Assembly: GCF_900114205.1 (NCBI RefSeq)
Contig: NZ_FOSH01000001.1
Location: 1-64,000 of the forward strand
Direction: 5' to 3'
Length of the DNA: 64,000 nucleotides
DNA from: Methylophaga sulfidovorans
GTDB lineage: Bacteria; Pseudomonadota; Gammaproteobacteria; Nitrosococcales; Methylophagaceae
Under the pieces are notes generated by a model that worked only from the letters and a program-made list of their open reading frames with translations, was not told where the DNA came from and made no database searches. Below, piece by piece: positions 7,903 through 16,685 of this stretch (position 1 is its first letter; each line of letters begins with the position of its first letter). A program made the translations under genes and the position numbers.

Positions 7903-8572
7903 TTTGTACCTCAGGCATATGGCCTGCCAATGCATCTAACTTGTGTAACAACCCCATTATCAAGCTTGACTCAATAGGTTTATTATCAAAATTAATCGCT
8001 CGCAGTAATAAATAATGACCTCGGTCTGATTGTTTGGCTAAGTACGTGAGTCGAATCGCACCTGGAGTAATCAACAGCTCTTTGCAGCGGACATCAGCAA
8101 ACAGGTCTTTCACATCTTTATCGATGCTCGTTAATAATGGTGGCTGGGTTTTTGTCATATAACGAGCATGTTGCGGCCAGCCTGCCAAAGGCATAACGGG
8201 TTTTACCCACTGCCATGACGGACTGAAACTCTCAGTATTCTGTGGTCTGGCTAAAATATCGAGGGTCGTCCCACTGCAGTCTTTATGCGTTCGGAATAAA
8301 GTGATATGCATCCACATCACCGGTAATTTTCTTGCTGTCAGGTTATCGACCTCCACAGACAGTTTTACCCTTGTGTCATTCCAGTCGGCATATATCGATG
8401 TGTAGCCCTGTTCATCTGTTACCGATGACGTCAACTCAATTAAGGTATGGCAATCATCAAACAGTTGCTGTCTTGAAATCAGCACCTGACGATGATGATG
8501 TCGATACATAGCAAACAAACAGCTACTGCTAAACAGCGCCAGGATAAGTACATAGATTGCATCTGCATTCAT
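7889..8572 (-). CDS. N-terminally anchored protein of unknown function
   Basis: 227 aa. The first ~22 residues (MNADAIYVLILALFSSSCLFAMY) form a single membrane anchor or signal; the rest is soluble and mixed alpha/beta with no recognised motif. Translationally coupled to the small membrane protein downstream. A rho-independent terminator at 8602-8632 separates it from the uspA-like gene, so it probably has its own promoter or depends on read-through. Confidence 0.65.
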   Translation of the reverse strand: MNADAIYVLILALFSSSCLFAMYRHHHRQVLISRQQLFDDCHTLIELTSSVTDEQGYTSIYADWNDTRVKLSVEVDNLTARKLPVMWMHITLFRTHKDCSGTTLDILARPQNTESFSPSWQWVKPVMPLAGWPQHARYMTKTQPPLLTSIDKDVKDLFADVRCKELLITPGAIRLTYLAKQSDRGHYLLLRAINFDNKPIESSLIMGLLHKLDALAGHMPEVQNEAA

Positions 8573-8601
8573 TTAATATTCCTCTTTTCCCATAGAAAAA
8601 G

Positions 8602-8632
8602 AGCCCCGCAGCCATGACATTACTGCGGGACT
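8602..8632 (-). terminator. rho-independent terminator after the universal stress gene
   Basis: On the minus strand AGTCCCGCAG / CTGCGGGGCT form a 10-bp stem (one mismatch) with an 11-nt loop, followed by CTTTTTC. It lies just after the stop of the uspA-like gene. Confidence 0.8.
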
Positions 8633-8637
8633 AAGGC

Positions 8638-9066
8638 TTACCTGACGATGGTGACTGGGCAATGTGCTTGTTGCACAATATGTTGCGCTATCGATCCTAA
8701 TAACACTTTTGCAATGCCACTTCGTCCAACTGAACCGGTCACCACATGGTCATGCTCATGTTTCACAGCATAATCAATAATGGCTTTGGCAATATCATGG
8801 CCGGATGCGGTTGTACAAAACACCTCCTCGACTCCCTGTGATGTAGCCTTAACCATGGCTTCACGTAATTCCTGCTGGATTTGAGCATCGGCAGCATCCA
8901 GAATGCTCGAATCCCAAAAGTAACTATGTGAAATATCTTCATTGGTTGGTCTAAGGACATGGATAAATGTCAGCCTGGCATTAACTGATTTCGCCAGATC
9001 TACAGCGAAATCCACGGCCTTCATCGCACTATGTGATCCATCTGTTGCACATAAAATATGTTTCAT
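8638..9066 (-). CDS. universal stress protein (UspA family)
   Basis: 142 aa from the ATG at 9066, chosen because AGGAGGAAGGAGC lies directly upstream; the frame extends to 9102 without such a site. One Usp domain: KHILCATDGSHSAMKAVDFAVDLA at the start, and the ATP-binding pattern GSVGRSGIAKVLLGSIAQHIVQQAHCPVTIV at the end (G-2x-G-9x-G-S type). It starts 11 bp after the permease stop, so it is the permease's operon partner. Usp proteins next to transporters often regulate them by nucleotide binding (family knowledge); here it is inferred. Confidence 0.88.
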   Translation of the reverse strand: MKHILCATDGSHSAMKAVDFAVDLAKSVNARLTFIHVLRPTNEDISHSYFWDSSILDAADAQIQQELREAMVKATSQGVEEVFCTTASGHDIAKAIIDYAVKHEHDHVVTGSVGRSGIAKVLLGSIAQHIVQQAHCPVTIVR

Positions 9067-9077
9067 GCTCCTTCCTC

Positions 9078-10466
9078 CTAATAACCTTTGGGCCGTGGCC
9101 ATGGCATGGTGAACTGATCACCCCGCTTCACGAACTGATAACGTCGTTTCACAAACCAGATCGAGGCCACGATATAAAACGCCATAATCGACAGTAACGA
9201 CGCACCGTAACCAAGAAAGGTCGCGAAATAGACCAGCGAACATAACCCCAGCAAGGTATAAGCCGGAATAGGATGGAAAGGATGGATATAGCCACGCTTA
9301 ATCACATCCAATGGCCACATTTTTCTGAACTTGACCATATTGATAGACATGAAGGTGTAACCCAATAGACCGGACAGAATCGAGAAGGTAATGACCTGAT
9401 CCAATAAACCTGTGAATGCAAATGACACAGCAATGGGAATCAGGAAAATAATCGATCTGAAGGGCGTACGGTAGCGTGGATGAATCGCTCCAAACCAGGT
9501 CGGCATATATCGATCCCGTCCCATGGAAAACCAGGCACGCGCCGCATCATTAATACAGCCATTAGCCGAAGCAATGGCCGCAAACATGGTGCCGATAAAC
9601 AACACGACCTGTAATACTGGATTGCCAATAATTGAAGCCGCGTCATATAACGGCGTGGTCGCCTGACCTAAATATTGCCATGGCATCAGCCCCGTCGAGA
9701 TATACCAGGTCAGTGTCGCTGCCACTAATAAGGTTAAAATGCCACCAATCGTGCCCAGTGGAATCGCTCGACCCGCACTTCTCACCTCTTCCGCTGCCTG
9801 ACAAGTGCCCTCGATACCCAGGTAATACCACATACCAAACTGCAAGGCGGCAACCACCCCAATCCAGCCATACGGTAATTCTGTCAACAAATCACTGTGT
9901 TTCAGAATATGTCCTGGGTTAAGCGGATCAGCCCCAATGAATAAGGCCAAAATCGCTAAGAAGGCAAACAAGGTAATAACAAAATTCACCGTCAGCGTCA
10001 TAAACACGCCCCGGTAATTCAGCCAGGCCAGAAACGATATGGTGAGTACCACAAACGGTTGCGGACTCAGATCATGAAAGCCGGTAGCCGATGCCACAGC
10101 GGCCATCAAGTCACCAACAATCAAAGCATCAGCCGCTTCCAGCATGGTATACGCCATCACTAGATACAAGCCCACATTAAAGGCCATTAACGGGCCGATA
10201 ATATGTTTTGCCTGTGTGTATTGACCACCGGCTGCAGCTACTGTCGATGTGACTTCCGAATCGATCATCGCCACACAGCTATAGAGTAAACCAATCACCC
10301 AACAGGCAATCAAAGCACCATAGGCACCGCCTTTGGCAACAGAAAAGTTCCAGCCCATAAATTCACCGACCAGAACAATACCCACACCCAACGCCCAGAT
10401 ATGAAACGGGTTCAACACTTTAAGCATTGAAATCCGTTGTGATTGAGAAGAAGCTTCCTGACTCAT
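9078..10466 (-). CDS. APC-family permease resembling ethanolamine permeases
   Basis: 462 aa with about 12 TM helices. The start (LNPFHIWALGVGIVLVGEFMGWNFSVAKGGAYG) and SEVTSTVAAAGGQYTQAKHIIGPLMAF match the ethanolamine/amino-acid permease branch of APC transporters. The ATG overlaps the TGA of the upstream 59-aa gene (ATGA), so translation is coupled. It lies directly downstream of the NMG operon, which makes a methylated amine or a glutamate derivative a reasonable guess for substrate, but no residue proves it. Confidence 0.85.
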   Translation of the reverse strand: MSQEASSQSQRISMLKVLNPFHIWALGVGIVLVGEFMGWNFSVAKGGAYGALIACWVIGLLYSCVAMIDSEVTSTVAAAGGQYTQAKHIIGPLMAFNVGLYLVMAYTMLEAADALIVGDLMAAVASATGFHDLSPQPFVVLTISFLAWLNYRGVFMTLTVNFVITLFAFLAILALFIGADPLNPGHILKHSDLLTELPYGWIGVVAALQFGMWYYLGIEGTCQAAEEVRSAGRAIPLGTIGGILTLLVAATLTWYISTGLMPWQYLGQATTPLYDAASIIGNPVLQVVLFIGTMFAAIASANGCINDAARAWFSMGRDRYMPTWFGAIHPRYRTPFRSIIFLIPIAVSFAFTGLLDQVITFSILSGLLGYTFMSINMVKFRKMWPLDVIKRGYIHPFHPIPAYTLLGLCSLVYFATFLGYGASLLSIMAFYIVASIWFVKRRYQFVKRGDQFTMPWPRPKGY

Positions 10467-10642
10467 GACTGCCCCTCCTCTTTCTCGAGTTCGGCCATCA
10501 GCTCATCTGCCCCCTCACGAGAACTCATCAGTAAAGATTCATCAAACTGACGAGACACACTGAACGCATCGACCAGAATCCACAGCAATAACATGGCTGA
10601 GATAATCCAGGCGGCGTAACTTAATATTTCCCAATAGTTCAT
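10463..10642 (-). CDS. 59-aa single-TM protein coupled to the permease
   Basis: Small gene: MNYWEILSYAAWIISAMLLLWILVDAFSVSR..., then an acidic tail ending in EKEEGQS. It has one TM helix (about residues 6-26) and a charged cytoplasmic C-terminus. Its ATG (10642) overlaps the TGA of the upstream gene and its TGA overlaps the permease ATG, so all three are translationally coupled. That strict packing and a GGAG site in the upstream gene are the evidence that it is real. Role unknown; it may be an accessory subunit of the permease. Confidence 0.82.
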   Translation of the reverse strand: MNYWEILSYAAWIISAMLLLWILVDAFSVSRQFDESLLMSSREGADELMAELEKEEGQS

Positions 10643-11049
10643 CGCTGCTCCTCCTGTTCTGATCGCGAAGTCTTATCACCAAATTTTTCAGCAATCACTT
10701 CACGATATTGAGACTCGGAGACACGCAGCATAAAGATGAAATAGCCAATAATGACTAAAGCCGTAATGCCAAGCATCACCGGATCAATGGTGTAATCAAA
10801 CTTATCGTTAATGATTTCAGCCGCGGCTGTTTCATCAAACCCCAGCTTCTGCCATTGTTCCTGCTCAACAGGTGAGACGTTTAGAGATTCCCAGGAGATA
10901 ACCTGAGATGAGGTGGTGTCGCTTGCTGATTTAGAATCAGATTCAAGAAACAAGGGAATATACAAACTGACATAAACAAGTACCAGAATAAAGAGACTAT
11001 CAAACAACTGCCCCTTTTTAGACTGGACCTTTGGTATATAAGTAGACAT
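10639..11049 (-). CDS. two-TM protein of the permease cluster, function unknown
   Basis: 136 aa. TM1 at about residues 16-36 (LFDSLFILVLVYVSLYIPLFL), a ~55-residue loop with acidic and Ser/Thr content (EQEQWQKLGFDETAAAEIINDKF), TM2 at about 91-111, and a charged C-terminal tail. Both ends cytoplasmic and the loop periplasmic fits the positive-inside rule. The stop is coupled to the 59-aa gene. No family recognised. Confidence 0.75.
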   Translation of the reverse strand: MSTYIPKVQSKKGQLFDSLFILVLVYVSLYIPLFLESDSKSASDTTSSQVISWESLNVSPVEQEQWQKLGFDETAAAEIINDKFDYTIDPVMLGITALVIIGYFIFMLRVSESQYREVIAEKFGDKTSRSEQEEQR

Positions 11050-11078
11050 AAGATTTCCTCATTACAATCACTCGGCAA

Positions 11079-11369
11079 TTAACGCTTTGCTGCTCTGTTT
11101 TCATCGAGATGTTTGATGTCCAATCCGTAGATATAGTCTTTATCTTCTGCGTAGTGTTTAGTCATTGCACCAACAGAAGCCGTATTGAAAAGGACGAGCA
11201 AGACACTGGAAATAATCATCACCAGTCGTATAACCGGATCTTCCAGAATGCTTAAGACACTAATGAGGACGAAACCGACAGCCAGCCAGATAAGTAGCAC
11301 ATCTGCCCAAGCCATGATGCAGTCTCGTAGATACATGTTCTGAATACGTTTTTTTATTTTATTATTCAT
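11079..11369 (-). CDS. two-TM protein, first gene of the permease cluster
   Basis: 96 aa with a basic N-terminus (MNNKIKKRIQNMYLRD), two TM helices (about residues 19-42 and 47-66) and a charged tail (HLDENRAAKR). A GAGAGAAATATAACC leader precedes the ATG. It begins after the long inverted-repeat terminator of the NMG operon, so the cluster probably has its own promoter in 11370-11440. The family is not recognised. Confidence 0.7.
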   Translation of the reverse strand: MNNKIKKRIQNMYLRDCIMAWADVLLIWLAVGFVLISVLSILEDPVIRLVMIISSVLLVLFNTASVGAMTKHYAEDKDYIYGLDIKHLDENRAAKR

Positions 11370-11442
11370 GGTTATATTTCTCTCTTCTAATAATTAAAAA
11401 ATGATTTACACACTGTCCTCCTGATTATCGAAAAAAAAGAAA

Positions 11443-11527
11443 AAAACCGATGTTACGCAGATAAGGTGACTTAGTTTGACGGGGTAAAGATCGCAATAAG
11501 CCACATTGTCTTTGTAACACCGGTTTT
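11443..11527 (-). terminator. long-loop inverted repeat with T-runs ending the NMG operon
   Basis: Arms AAAACCGATGTTAC (11443-11456) and GTAACACCGGTTTT (11514-11527) pair at 13 of 14 positions (the other is a G-U). On the minus strand the stem is followed by TTTTTTCTTTTTTTT. The ~57-nt loop is unusual for a simple terminator. It lies between mgsC and the permease cluster. Confidence 0.55.
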
Positions 11528-11555
11528 TAACTATCACTGGCACAACAACATGGGT

Positions 11556-12887
11556 TTAGAATGTGTGTGTACCTGGAATCCAGCTTGTACCGGCTAATGG
11601 CACACGCGCCATTGCTGCTGATTCCACTGTTAATGCCACTAAGTCTTCTGGTTCCAGATGACGTAGATCGTTCTTACCGCAAGCACGGGCTAATGTTTGT
11701 GCTTCCAGCGTCAGCACACGCAGGTAGTTCGCCAGACGACGACCACCTTCAACCGGATCAAAGCGTTTCATCAGCTCTGGATCCTGAGTAGAAATACCGG
11801 CTGGGTCACGACCTTCATGCCAGTCATCGTAGGCACCGGCTGTAGAACCCAGTTTTTGGTACTCTTCTTCCCATTTAGGATCATTATCACCCAGAGCCAC
11901 TAGTGCAGCCGTGCCGATAGCTACCGCATCAGCACCCAGCGCCATACATTTCGCGACGTCGGCACCGTTACGGATACCACCAGATACAATCAGCTGAACC
12001 TTACGGTGCATGCCCATTTCCTGTAGCGCTTGAACCGCTTGAGGAATCGCTGCCATCGTTGGAATACCAACGTGTTCGATAAACACATCTTGCGTTGCCG
12101 CTGTACCACCTTGCATACCGTCAACGACGATGACATCAGCACCGGCTTTCACCGCAAGTTTCACATCATAGTAAGTACGGGTTGCACCGACTTTGATGTA
12201 AATAGGCACTTGCCAATCAGTGATTTCACGCAGCTCTTTGATCTTGATTTCCAGATCGTCAGGCCCCGTCCAGTCAGGATGACGACACGCTGAACGTTGG
12301 TCTACGCCCATTGGCAATGTACGCATTTTGGCAACACGTTCAGTAATTTTCTGACCCAGTAACATACCGCCACCACCTGGTTTTGCACCTTGCCCCAATA
12401 CCACTTCGATCGCATCCGCTTTTCGTAAGTCGTCTGGGTTCATGCCATAACGTGATGGCAGGTATTGGTAAACCAGTTTACTTGACTGACCACGCTCTTC
12501 CGGAGTCATACCACCGTCACCAGTGGTGGTAGATGTACCCACTGCTGATGCACCACGTCCTAACGCTTCTTTAGCATAGGCAGACAACGCGCCAAAACTC
12601 ATACCGGCAATCGTGACAGGCGTATCAATAGTGATCGGTTTTTTGGCAAAACGGGTACCTAAGGTCACCGAGGTATTACATTTTTCACGATAGCCTTCTA
12701 ATGGGTAACGCGACATACTCGCCCCTAGGAACAGCAGATCGTCGAAATGGGGCAGTTTGCGTTTGGCTCCGGCACCGCGGATATCATAAATACCCGTATC
12801 AGCAGCACGGCGGATTTCAGCCATCGTCGATTTATCAAACGTCGCTGACTCGCGCGGTACGGTCATGTATTTTTTCTTTTCAGTCAT
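11556..12887 (-). CDS. mgsC: N-methylglutamate synthase subunit C (glutamate-synthase-like FMN domain)
   Basis: 443 aa. Equivalent to the FMN/Fe-S part of glutamate synthase: GRGASAVGTSTTTGDGGM, LGQGAKPGGGGMLLGQKI, VDGMQGGTAATQDVF (FMN site), and QLIVSGGIRNGADVAKCMALGADAVAIGTAAL (phosphate-binding barrel end). With mgsA and mgsB it makes N-methylglutamate from methylamine (donated by gamma-glutamylmethylamide) and glutamate. It is the last gene of the NMG operon, 25 bp after mgsB. Confidence 0.93.
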   Translation of the reverse strand: MTEKKKYMTVPRESATFDKSTMAEIRRAADTGIYDIRGAGAKRKLPHFDDLLFLGASMSRYPLEGYREKCNTSVTLGTRFAKKPITIDTPVTIAGMSFGALSAYAKEALGRGASAVGTSTTTGDGGMTPEERGQSSKLVYQYLPSRYGMNPDDLRKADAIEVVLGQGAKPGGGGMLLGQKITERVAKMRTLPMGVDQRSACRHPDWTGPDDLEIKIKELREITDWQVPIYIKVGATRTYYDVKLAVKAGADVIVVDGMQGGTAATQDVFIEHVGIPTMAAIPQAVQALQEMGMHRKVQLIVSGGIRNGADVAKCMALGADAVAIGTAALVALGDNDPKWEEEYQKLGSTAGAYDDWHEGRDPAGISTQDPELMKRFDPVEGGRRLANYLRVLTLEAQTLARACGKNDLRHLEPEDLVALTVESAAMARVPLAGTSWIPGTHTF

Positions 12888-12912
12888 TTCTATTTCCTCG
12901 CAATATCAGCAA

Positions 12913-13641
12913 TTAATAAGCACTCGCGTTATCAACTTTGAAGTTGTACAACTGACGAGCTGAACCATAACGTTTGAAGGCTTTTGGATCTTCATCCACA
13001 CCGGCTTTTTCTAATAAAGCCGACAGTTCATCCAAGTGTTCCTGACGCATTTCTTTTTCGATGCAGTCAGCGCCCAGTGATTTCACTGCGCCTTTTACAT
13101 AGATATGCACTTCGTAGAGTGAGTCACCCAGCGCATCACCGGCATCACCACACACCACGAGTGAACCAGCTTGGCCCATAAAGCAGCTCATATGACCGAC
13201 ATTGCCTTTCACCACAATATCAATACCTTTCATCGAGATACCGCAACGTGAACCGGCATCGCCTTCAATCACTAACAAACCACCATGGGCTGTCGCACCG
13301 GCTGCTGATGAAGCGTTACCTTTGACACGGACACTACCAGACATCATGTTTTCAGCAATGCCTTGACCAGCATGACCGTGAACGGTGATGTCGGCTTCTT
13401 TGTTCATACCCGCACAGTAGTAACCGACCGGACCGTAGATATCGATTTTGAGCTTCTGATCAAGACCGACAGCCAGGTTATGCTCCCCTTTTGGATTTAA
13501 TACTTCCCATTCAGCAATGGTCAGTTCATTGTTTTGATCATGCAAAGCTTGATTCAATTCACGAACTGTTTGTTGTGCCAAATCCACCGTTTGCTTGCCG
13601 CCGGATGTGGTCACTGATTCTGCTACAGATTTAGTACTCAT
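12913..13641 (-). CDS. mgsB: N-methylglutamate synthase subunit B (GXGXG domain)
   Basis: 242 aa. A right-handed beta-helix related to the C-terminal GXGXG domain of glutamate synthase: GPVGYYCAGMNKEADITVHGHAGQGIAENMMSG, and repeating G-x-A-G turns through GGLLVIEGDAGSRCGISMKG, GHMSCFMGQAGSLVVCGDAGDALGDSLYE. In NMG synthase this scaffold sits between the amidotransferase and FMN subunits. 25 bp gap to mgsA upstream, with a GAGGAGAATATAA ribosome-binding site. Confidence 0.92.
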   Translation of the reverse strand: MSTKSVAESVTTSGGKQTVDLAQQTVRELNQALHDQNNELTIAEWEVLNPKGEHNLAVGLDQKLKIDIYGPVGYYCAGMNKEADITVHGHAGQGIAENMMSGSVRVKGNASSAAGATAHGGLLVIEGDAGSRCGISMKGIDIVVKGNVGHMSCFMGQAGSLVVCGDAGDALGDSLYEVHIYVKGAVKSLGADCIEKEMRQEHLDELSALLEKAGVDEDPKAFKRYGSARQLYNFKVDNASAY

Positions 13642-13666
13642 TTATATTCTCCTCATACACCATTGC

Positions 13667-14569
13667 TTAGTGCGTGGTACGTTCCCAAACATAGACTTTT
13701 GAAGGCTCTGGTTCCCAAACTTTGGCATTTTCAATGCCAGGTAATGTTGTTAAAGCCTGATACTCAGAGGCCATGGCCACGTAATCATCTGTTTCTGCAA
13801 TCACCGCAGGTTTACAGGCGATGGGGTCACGCACGACAGCAAAGCCATCTTTAGTACCGATAGTGAAAGTAAAGAAACCATCCAGATCGTCTAGTGCATG
13901 CTCTAGTGCCTCATTCAGGCTATCGCCCTGTTGTAAGCGGTATGTCAGATAACCGGCGGCGACTTCAGAATCGTTTTCAGTTTCAAAATCAATACCTTCA
14001 CGTTTCAGTTCCTGACGCAGACGATTGTGGTTAGACAGAGAACCGTTATGTACCAGACACAGATCCATGCCTGTTGAGAAAGGATGGCTACCCGCCATTG
14101 TCACAGCAGACTCAGTCGCCATACGTGTGTGACCGATGATGTGGCTACCTTTCATGTTTTCCAGATGGAACAGATTAACGATACGCTCCGGTAAACCCAC
14201 TTCTTTCAGGATTTCGATAGATTTACCTGAACTCATGATCAACACGTCCTGATGATTTTCCATCAGATAGTTTTCAACGGTTTCAGCATCGATATCGACT
14301 TTGAATACCGCCACTTTACTGTTTTGGAACCAGTCGACTTTTGTGTTCAGTTTGGCTTCAATGTCTTTTGCCAATGCAGCCCAATCGTAGTTCTCATCTT
14401 CGTTGCGAAGCGTTAACTTCACGCCTTGATCGACTTCATCACCATAGACAGCAAAACCAGCACTGTCGGGGCCACGTTCTGTCATCGCAATTAACATCGG
14501 TGCAAACAGTTCACCCAGACGGTCTTGGTATTTATCGTTTTTCAAATACAGGCCAACGATTCCACACAT
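13667..14569 (-). CDS. mgsA: N-methylglutamate synthase subunit A (class II amidotransferase-like)
   Basis: 300 aa beginning MCGIVGLY, so Cys2 becomes the N-terminal nucleophile of an Ntn-type glutamine amidotransferase domain. Also HTRMATESAVTMAGSHPFSTG, CLVHNGSLSNHNRLR and NDSEVAAGYL, which are the conserved substrate segments. In this enzyme it releases methylamine from gamma-glutamylmethylamide instead of ammonia from glutamine (pathway knowledge). AGGAGAATAGTT precedes the ATG. Confidence 0.93.
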   Translation of the reverse strand: MCGIVGLYLKNDKYQDRLGELFAPMLIAMTERGPDSAGFAVYGDEVDQGVKLTLRNEDENYDWAALAKDIEAKLNTKVDWFQNSKVAVFKVDIDAETVENYLMENHQDVLIMSSGKSIEILKEVGLPERIVNLFHLENMKGSHIIGHTRMATESAVTMAGSHPFSTGMDLCLVHNGSLSNHNRLRQELKREGIDFETENDSEVAAGYLTYRLQQGDSLNEALEHALDDLDGFFTFTIGTKDGFAVVRDPIACKPAVIAETDDYVAMASEYQALTTLPGIENAKVWEPEPSKVYVWERTTH

Positions 14570-14608
14570 AACTATTCTCCTAACATCATTCCCTAGGGAG
14601 GGACTCTT

Positions 14609-15976
14609 TTAATAAAATTCAACGTAACGATTGATTTCCCAATCCGATACATGACGCATGTATTCCACCCATTCCATGTGTTTGAGTTCTAAGAACTCTT
14701 TAACAAACTCATCGCCTAATGCCCCTTTAATCACGTCATCTTTTTCTAACGCAAGCAAAGCTTCATGAAGATTTTGTGGCAAGATACCAATGCCTTTTTC
14801 TTCCAGCTCATCAGGGCTTAAGTCATATAAATTGATGTCATAACCTGGACCAGCTTCCAGTTGACGCTCAACACCATCCATACCCGCAGCAATCGCTGCT
14901 GCCGCAGTCAGATAGGGATTACAGGTACCATCCGGCAGGCGTAATTCAATCCGACCATAAGGGATACGCACCATAGTCGAACGATTATTATTACCGTATG
15001 AGATATAGGCAGGAGCCCAAGTAGAGCCAGATAATGAGCGTCCGACTACTAGACGTTTATATGAATTAACAGTCGGTGCGGCAATGGCTGATAACGCAGG
15101 AGCGTGAGCCAAAATGCCTGCCATAAAGTGGTACGCCAGTTTGGATAAACCATGACCGGTTTCATCACTGTCATCATGGAATAAACTTTTCTCACCATCA
15201 CCAATCGACATATGCATGTGCATGCCATTACCAGGGCGATTGCTAAAAGGCTTTGACATAAATGAACACACCATGCCCATTTCATTAGCAATTTCACTGG
15301 CCGCCATTTTAAACATGACATAATCATCCGCACTTTTCAGCGCATCAGCATAGGTGTAGTTAATTTCAAACTGACCATTCGCATCTTCATGATCAATTTG
15401 GTAAATATCCAGACCGACATCAATCAATGACTCAGTCAGTTTTTCCAGGAAAGCGCTTTGACGTGTGATGCCTTTATAGTCATAACAGGGTTTTTGCAAC
15501 GTATCCGTTGGGTCAAAAGGATGCAGATGACCGAACTCGTCTTTTTTCAATAAAGAAAATTCAGGTTCTAAACCGGTGTATAAAATCCAGCCTTTTTCAG
15601 TCAGTCGAGAAATTTGTTTTTTCAGTACAACACGACTGTCGTGGCTGTATGGTTTACCATTGACATGACCATCACAAATCAGACGGGCATAACCAGGTTG
15701 CCATGGCAATAAACTCAATGTGCTTAAGTCGCCCATTGCCATGTAATCTGGTCCATTAGGTTTAATACCCATCCCCCAAATAGCCCCACCAGCAAAACCT
15801 GCACCGGTTTTTACAATATCTTCCAGGTGATCGGCGGGTACAGATTTGACCTTTGCCACACCGTGGATATCAACAAACTGTGCTAAAACATATTTCACAT
15901 TGTTTTCAGCTAAAAACTTCTGCGCGTGAGCTAACTGTTCTGCTGGCGAAGCCTTAGGGTCGAATTCATACTTCAT
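14609..15976 (-). CDS. gmaS: gamma-glutamylmethylamide synthetase
   Basis: 455 aa from the ATG at 15976 (CAGAGGAAATGTT upstream); the longer frame to 16093 would run into mgdD and has no such site. Glutamine-synthetase fold: [80 protein letters not shown], and [31 protein letters not shown]-dependent ligation of methylamine to glutamate. Position between mgdD and mgsA supports gmaS rather than a true glnA. Confidence 0.94.
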   Translation of the reverse strand: MKYEFDPKASPAEQLAHAQKFLAENNVKYVLAQFVDIHGVAKVKSVPADHLEDIVKTGAGFAGGAIWGMGIKPNGPDYMAMGDLSTLSLLPWQPGYARLICDGHVNGKPYSHDSRVVLKKQISRLTEKGWILYTGLEPEFSLLKKDEFGHLHPFDPTDTLQKPCYDYKGITRQSAFLEKLTESLIDVGLDIYQIDHEDANGQFEINYTYADALKSADDYVMFKMAASEIANEMGMVCSFMSKPFSNRPGNGMHMHMSIGDGEKSLFHDDSDETGHGLSKLAYHFMAGILAHAPALSAIAAPTVNSYKRLVVGRSLSGSTWAPAYISYGNNNRSTMVRIPYGRIELRLPDGTCNPYLTAAAAIAAGMDGVERQLEAGPGYDINLYDLSPDELEEKGIGILPQNLHEALLALEKDDVIKGALGDEFVKEFLELKHMEWVEYMRHVSDWEINRYVEFY

Positions 15977-16014
15977 AACATTTCCTCTGTTTGAATGATC
16001 AACACTTGGTCGTA

Positions 16015-16683
16015 TTAATTGATCTCGTAATAAAAACTGAACCCAATAGCACCGCCACCATGTTCTTCGGTGATGCCCAATAGTGTTTTCCACAAATAGG
16101 GTCCAAACGTACCATCACACCAAATGCGATAAACAGATTGGCCATTCAGCATCTGTCTCAGCAACGTTACCGATACACCGGCGATGACAGTCATGACAAG
16201 ACGATTCTCTTCAAGTGCATCTCCTGACAGGTCGATAGCACAGACTTCAGAAAATAACGTTGTTGCCAGCTTGCCACTGACAATAAACGACGCATCATTG
16301 CGTATAACCTTATGCACACCTGATTGATTTACAGGCAAGGCATTTAACTGAGCGACCATCTGTGAATTCAGTGGCTCTTCAATCAGATACTCACTGCTAC
16401 CCAGGCGTAAAACCAGCTCGCGTTTACCTTGTAATGTCCAACTGTTTTTTTCTTCAGGCAGTGTCAGGCTGGCAGCAGCTAACCACTCTGCTGCGTTTGG
16501 TCCTTTCACACCAAACCGATTTAATGCACTTACATCACAAATACTCAATAACTCATAACGTGATGCCTCAATCGCCTTGTCCGCCATCGTAATTGCAGTT
16601 TCCATACCATTGACGATCCCATTAATTGGCTTCAAAGGGGCTTGAGCAAAAGCGATCGGGCTTTTAAAAATGCCGTTTTGCAT
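16015..16683 (-). CDS. mgdD: N-methylglutamate dehydrogenase subunit D (sarcosine-oxidase-gamma-like)
   Basis: 222 aa, similar to the gamma subunit of heterotetrameric sarcosine oxidase. [31 protein letters not shown] and [13 protein letters not shown] are the GcvT-like segments typical of SoxG. It likely stabilises the tetramer rather than catalysing. The ATG lies 2 bp after the mgdC stop. Confidence 0.88.
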   Translation of the reverse strand: MQNGIFKSPIAFAQAPLKPINGIVNGMETAITMADKAIEASRYELLSICDVSALNRFGVKGPNAAEWLAAASLTLPEEKNSWTLQGKRELVLRLGSSEYLIEEPLNSQMVAQLNALPVNQSGVHKVIRNDASFIVSGKLATTLFSEVCAIDLSGDALEENRLVMTVIAGVSVTLLRQMLNGQSVYRIWCDGTFGPYLWKTLLGITEEHGGGAIGFSFYYEIN

Positions 16684-16685
16684 GC

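Noticed and set aside
15977-16093. 39-residue N-terminal extension of gmaS
   Set aside because: It overlaps the mgdD coding end, shows no GS-family similarity, and the ATG at 15976 has a clear ribosome-binding site.
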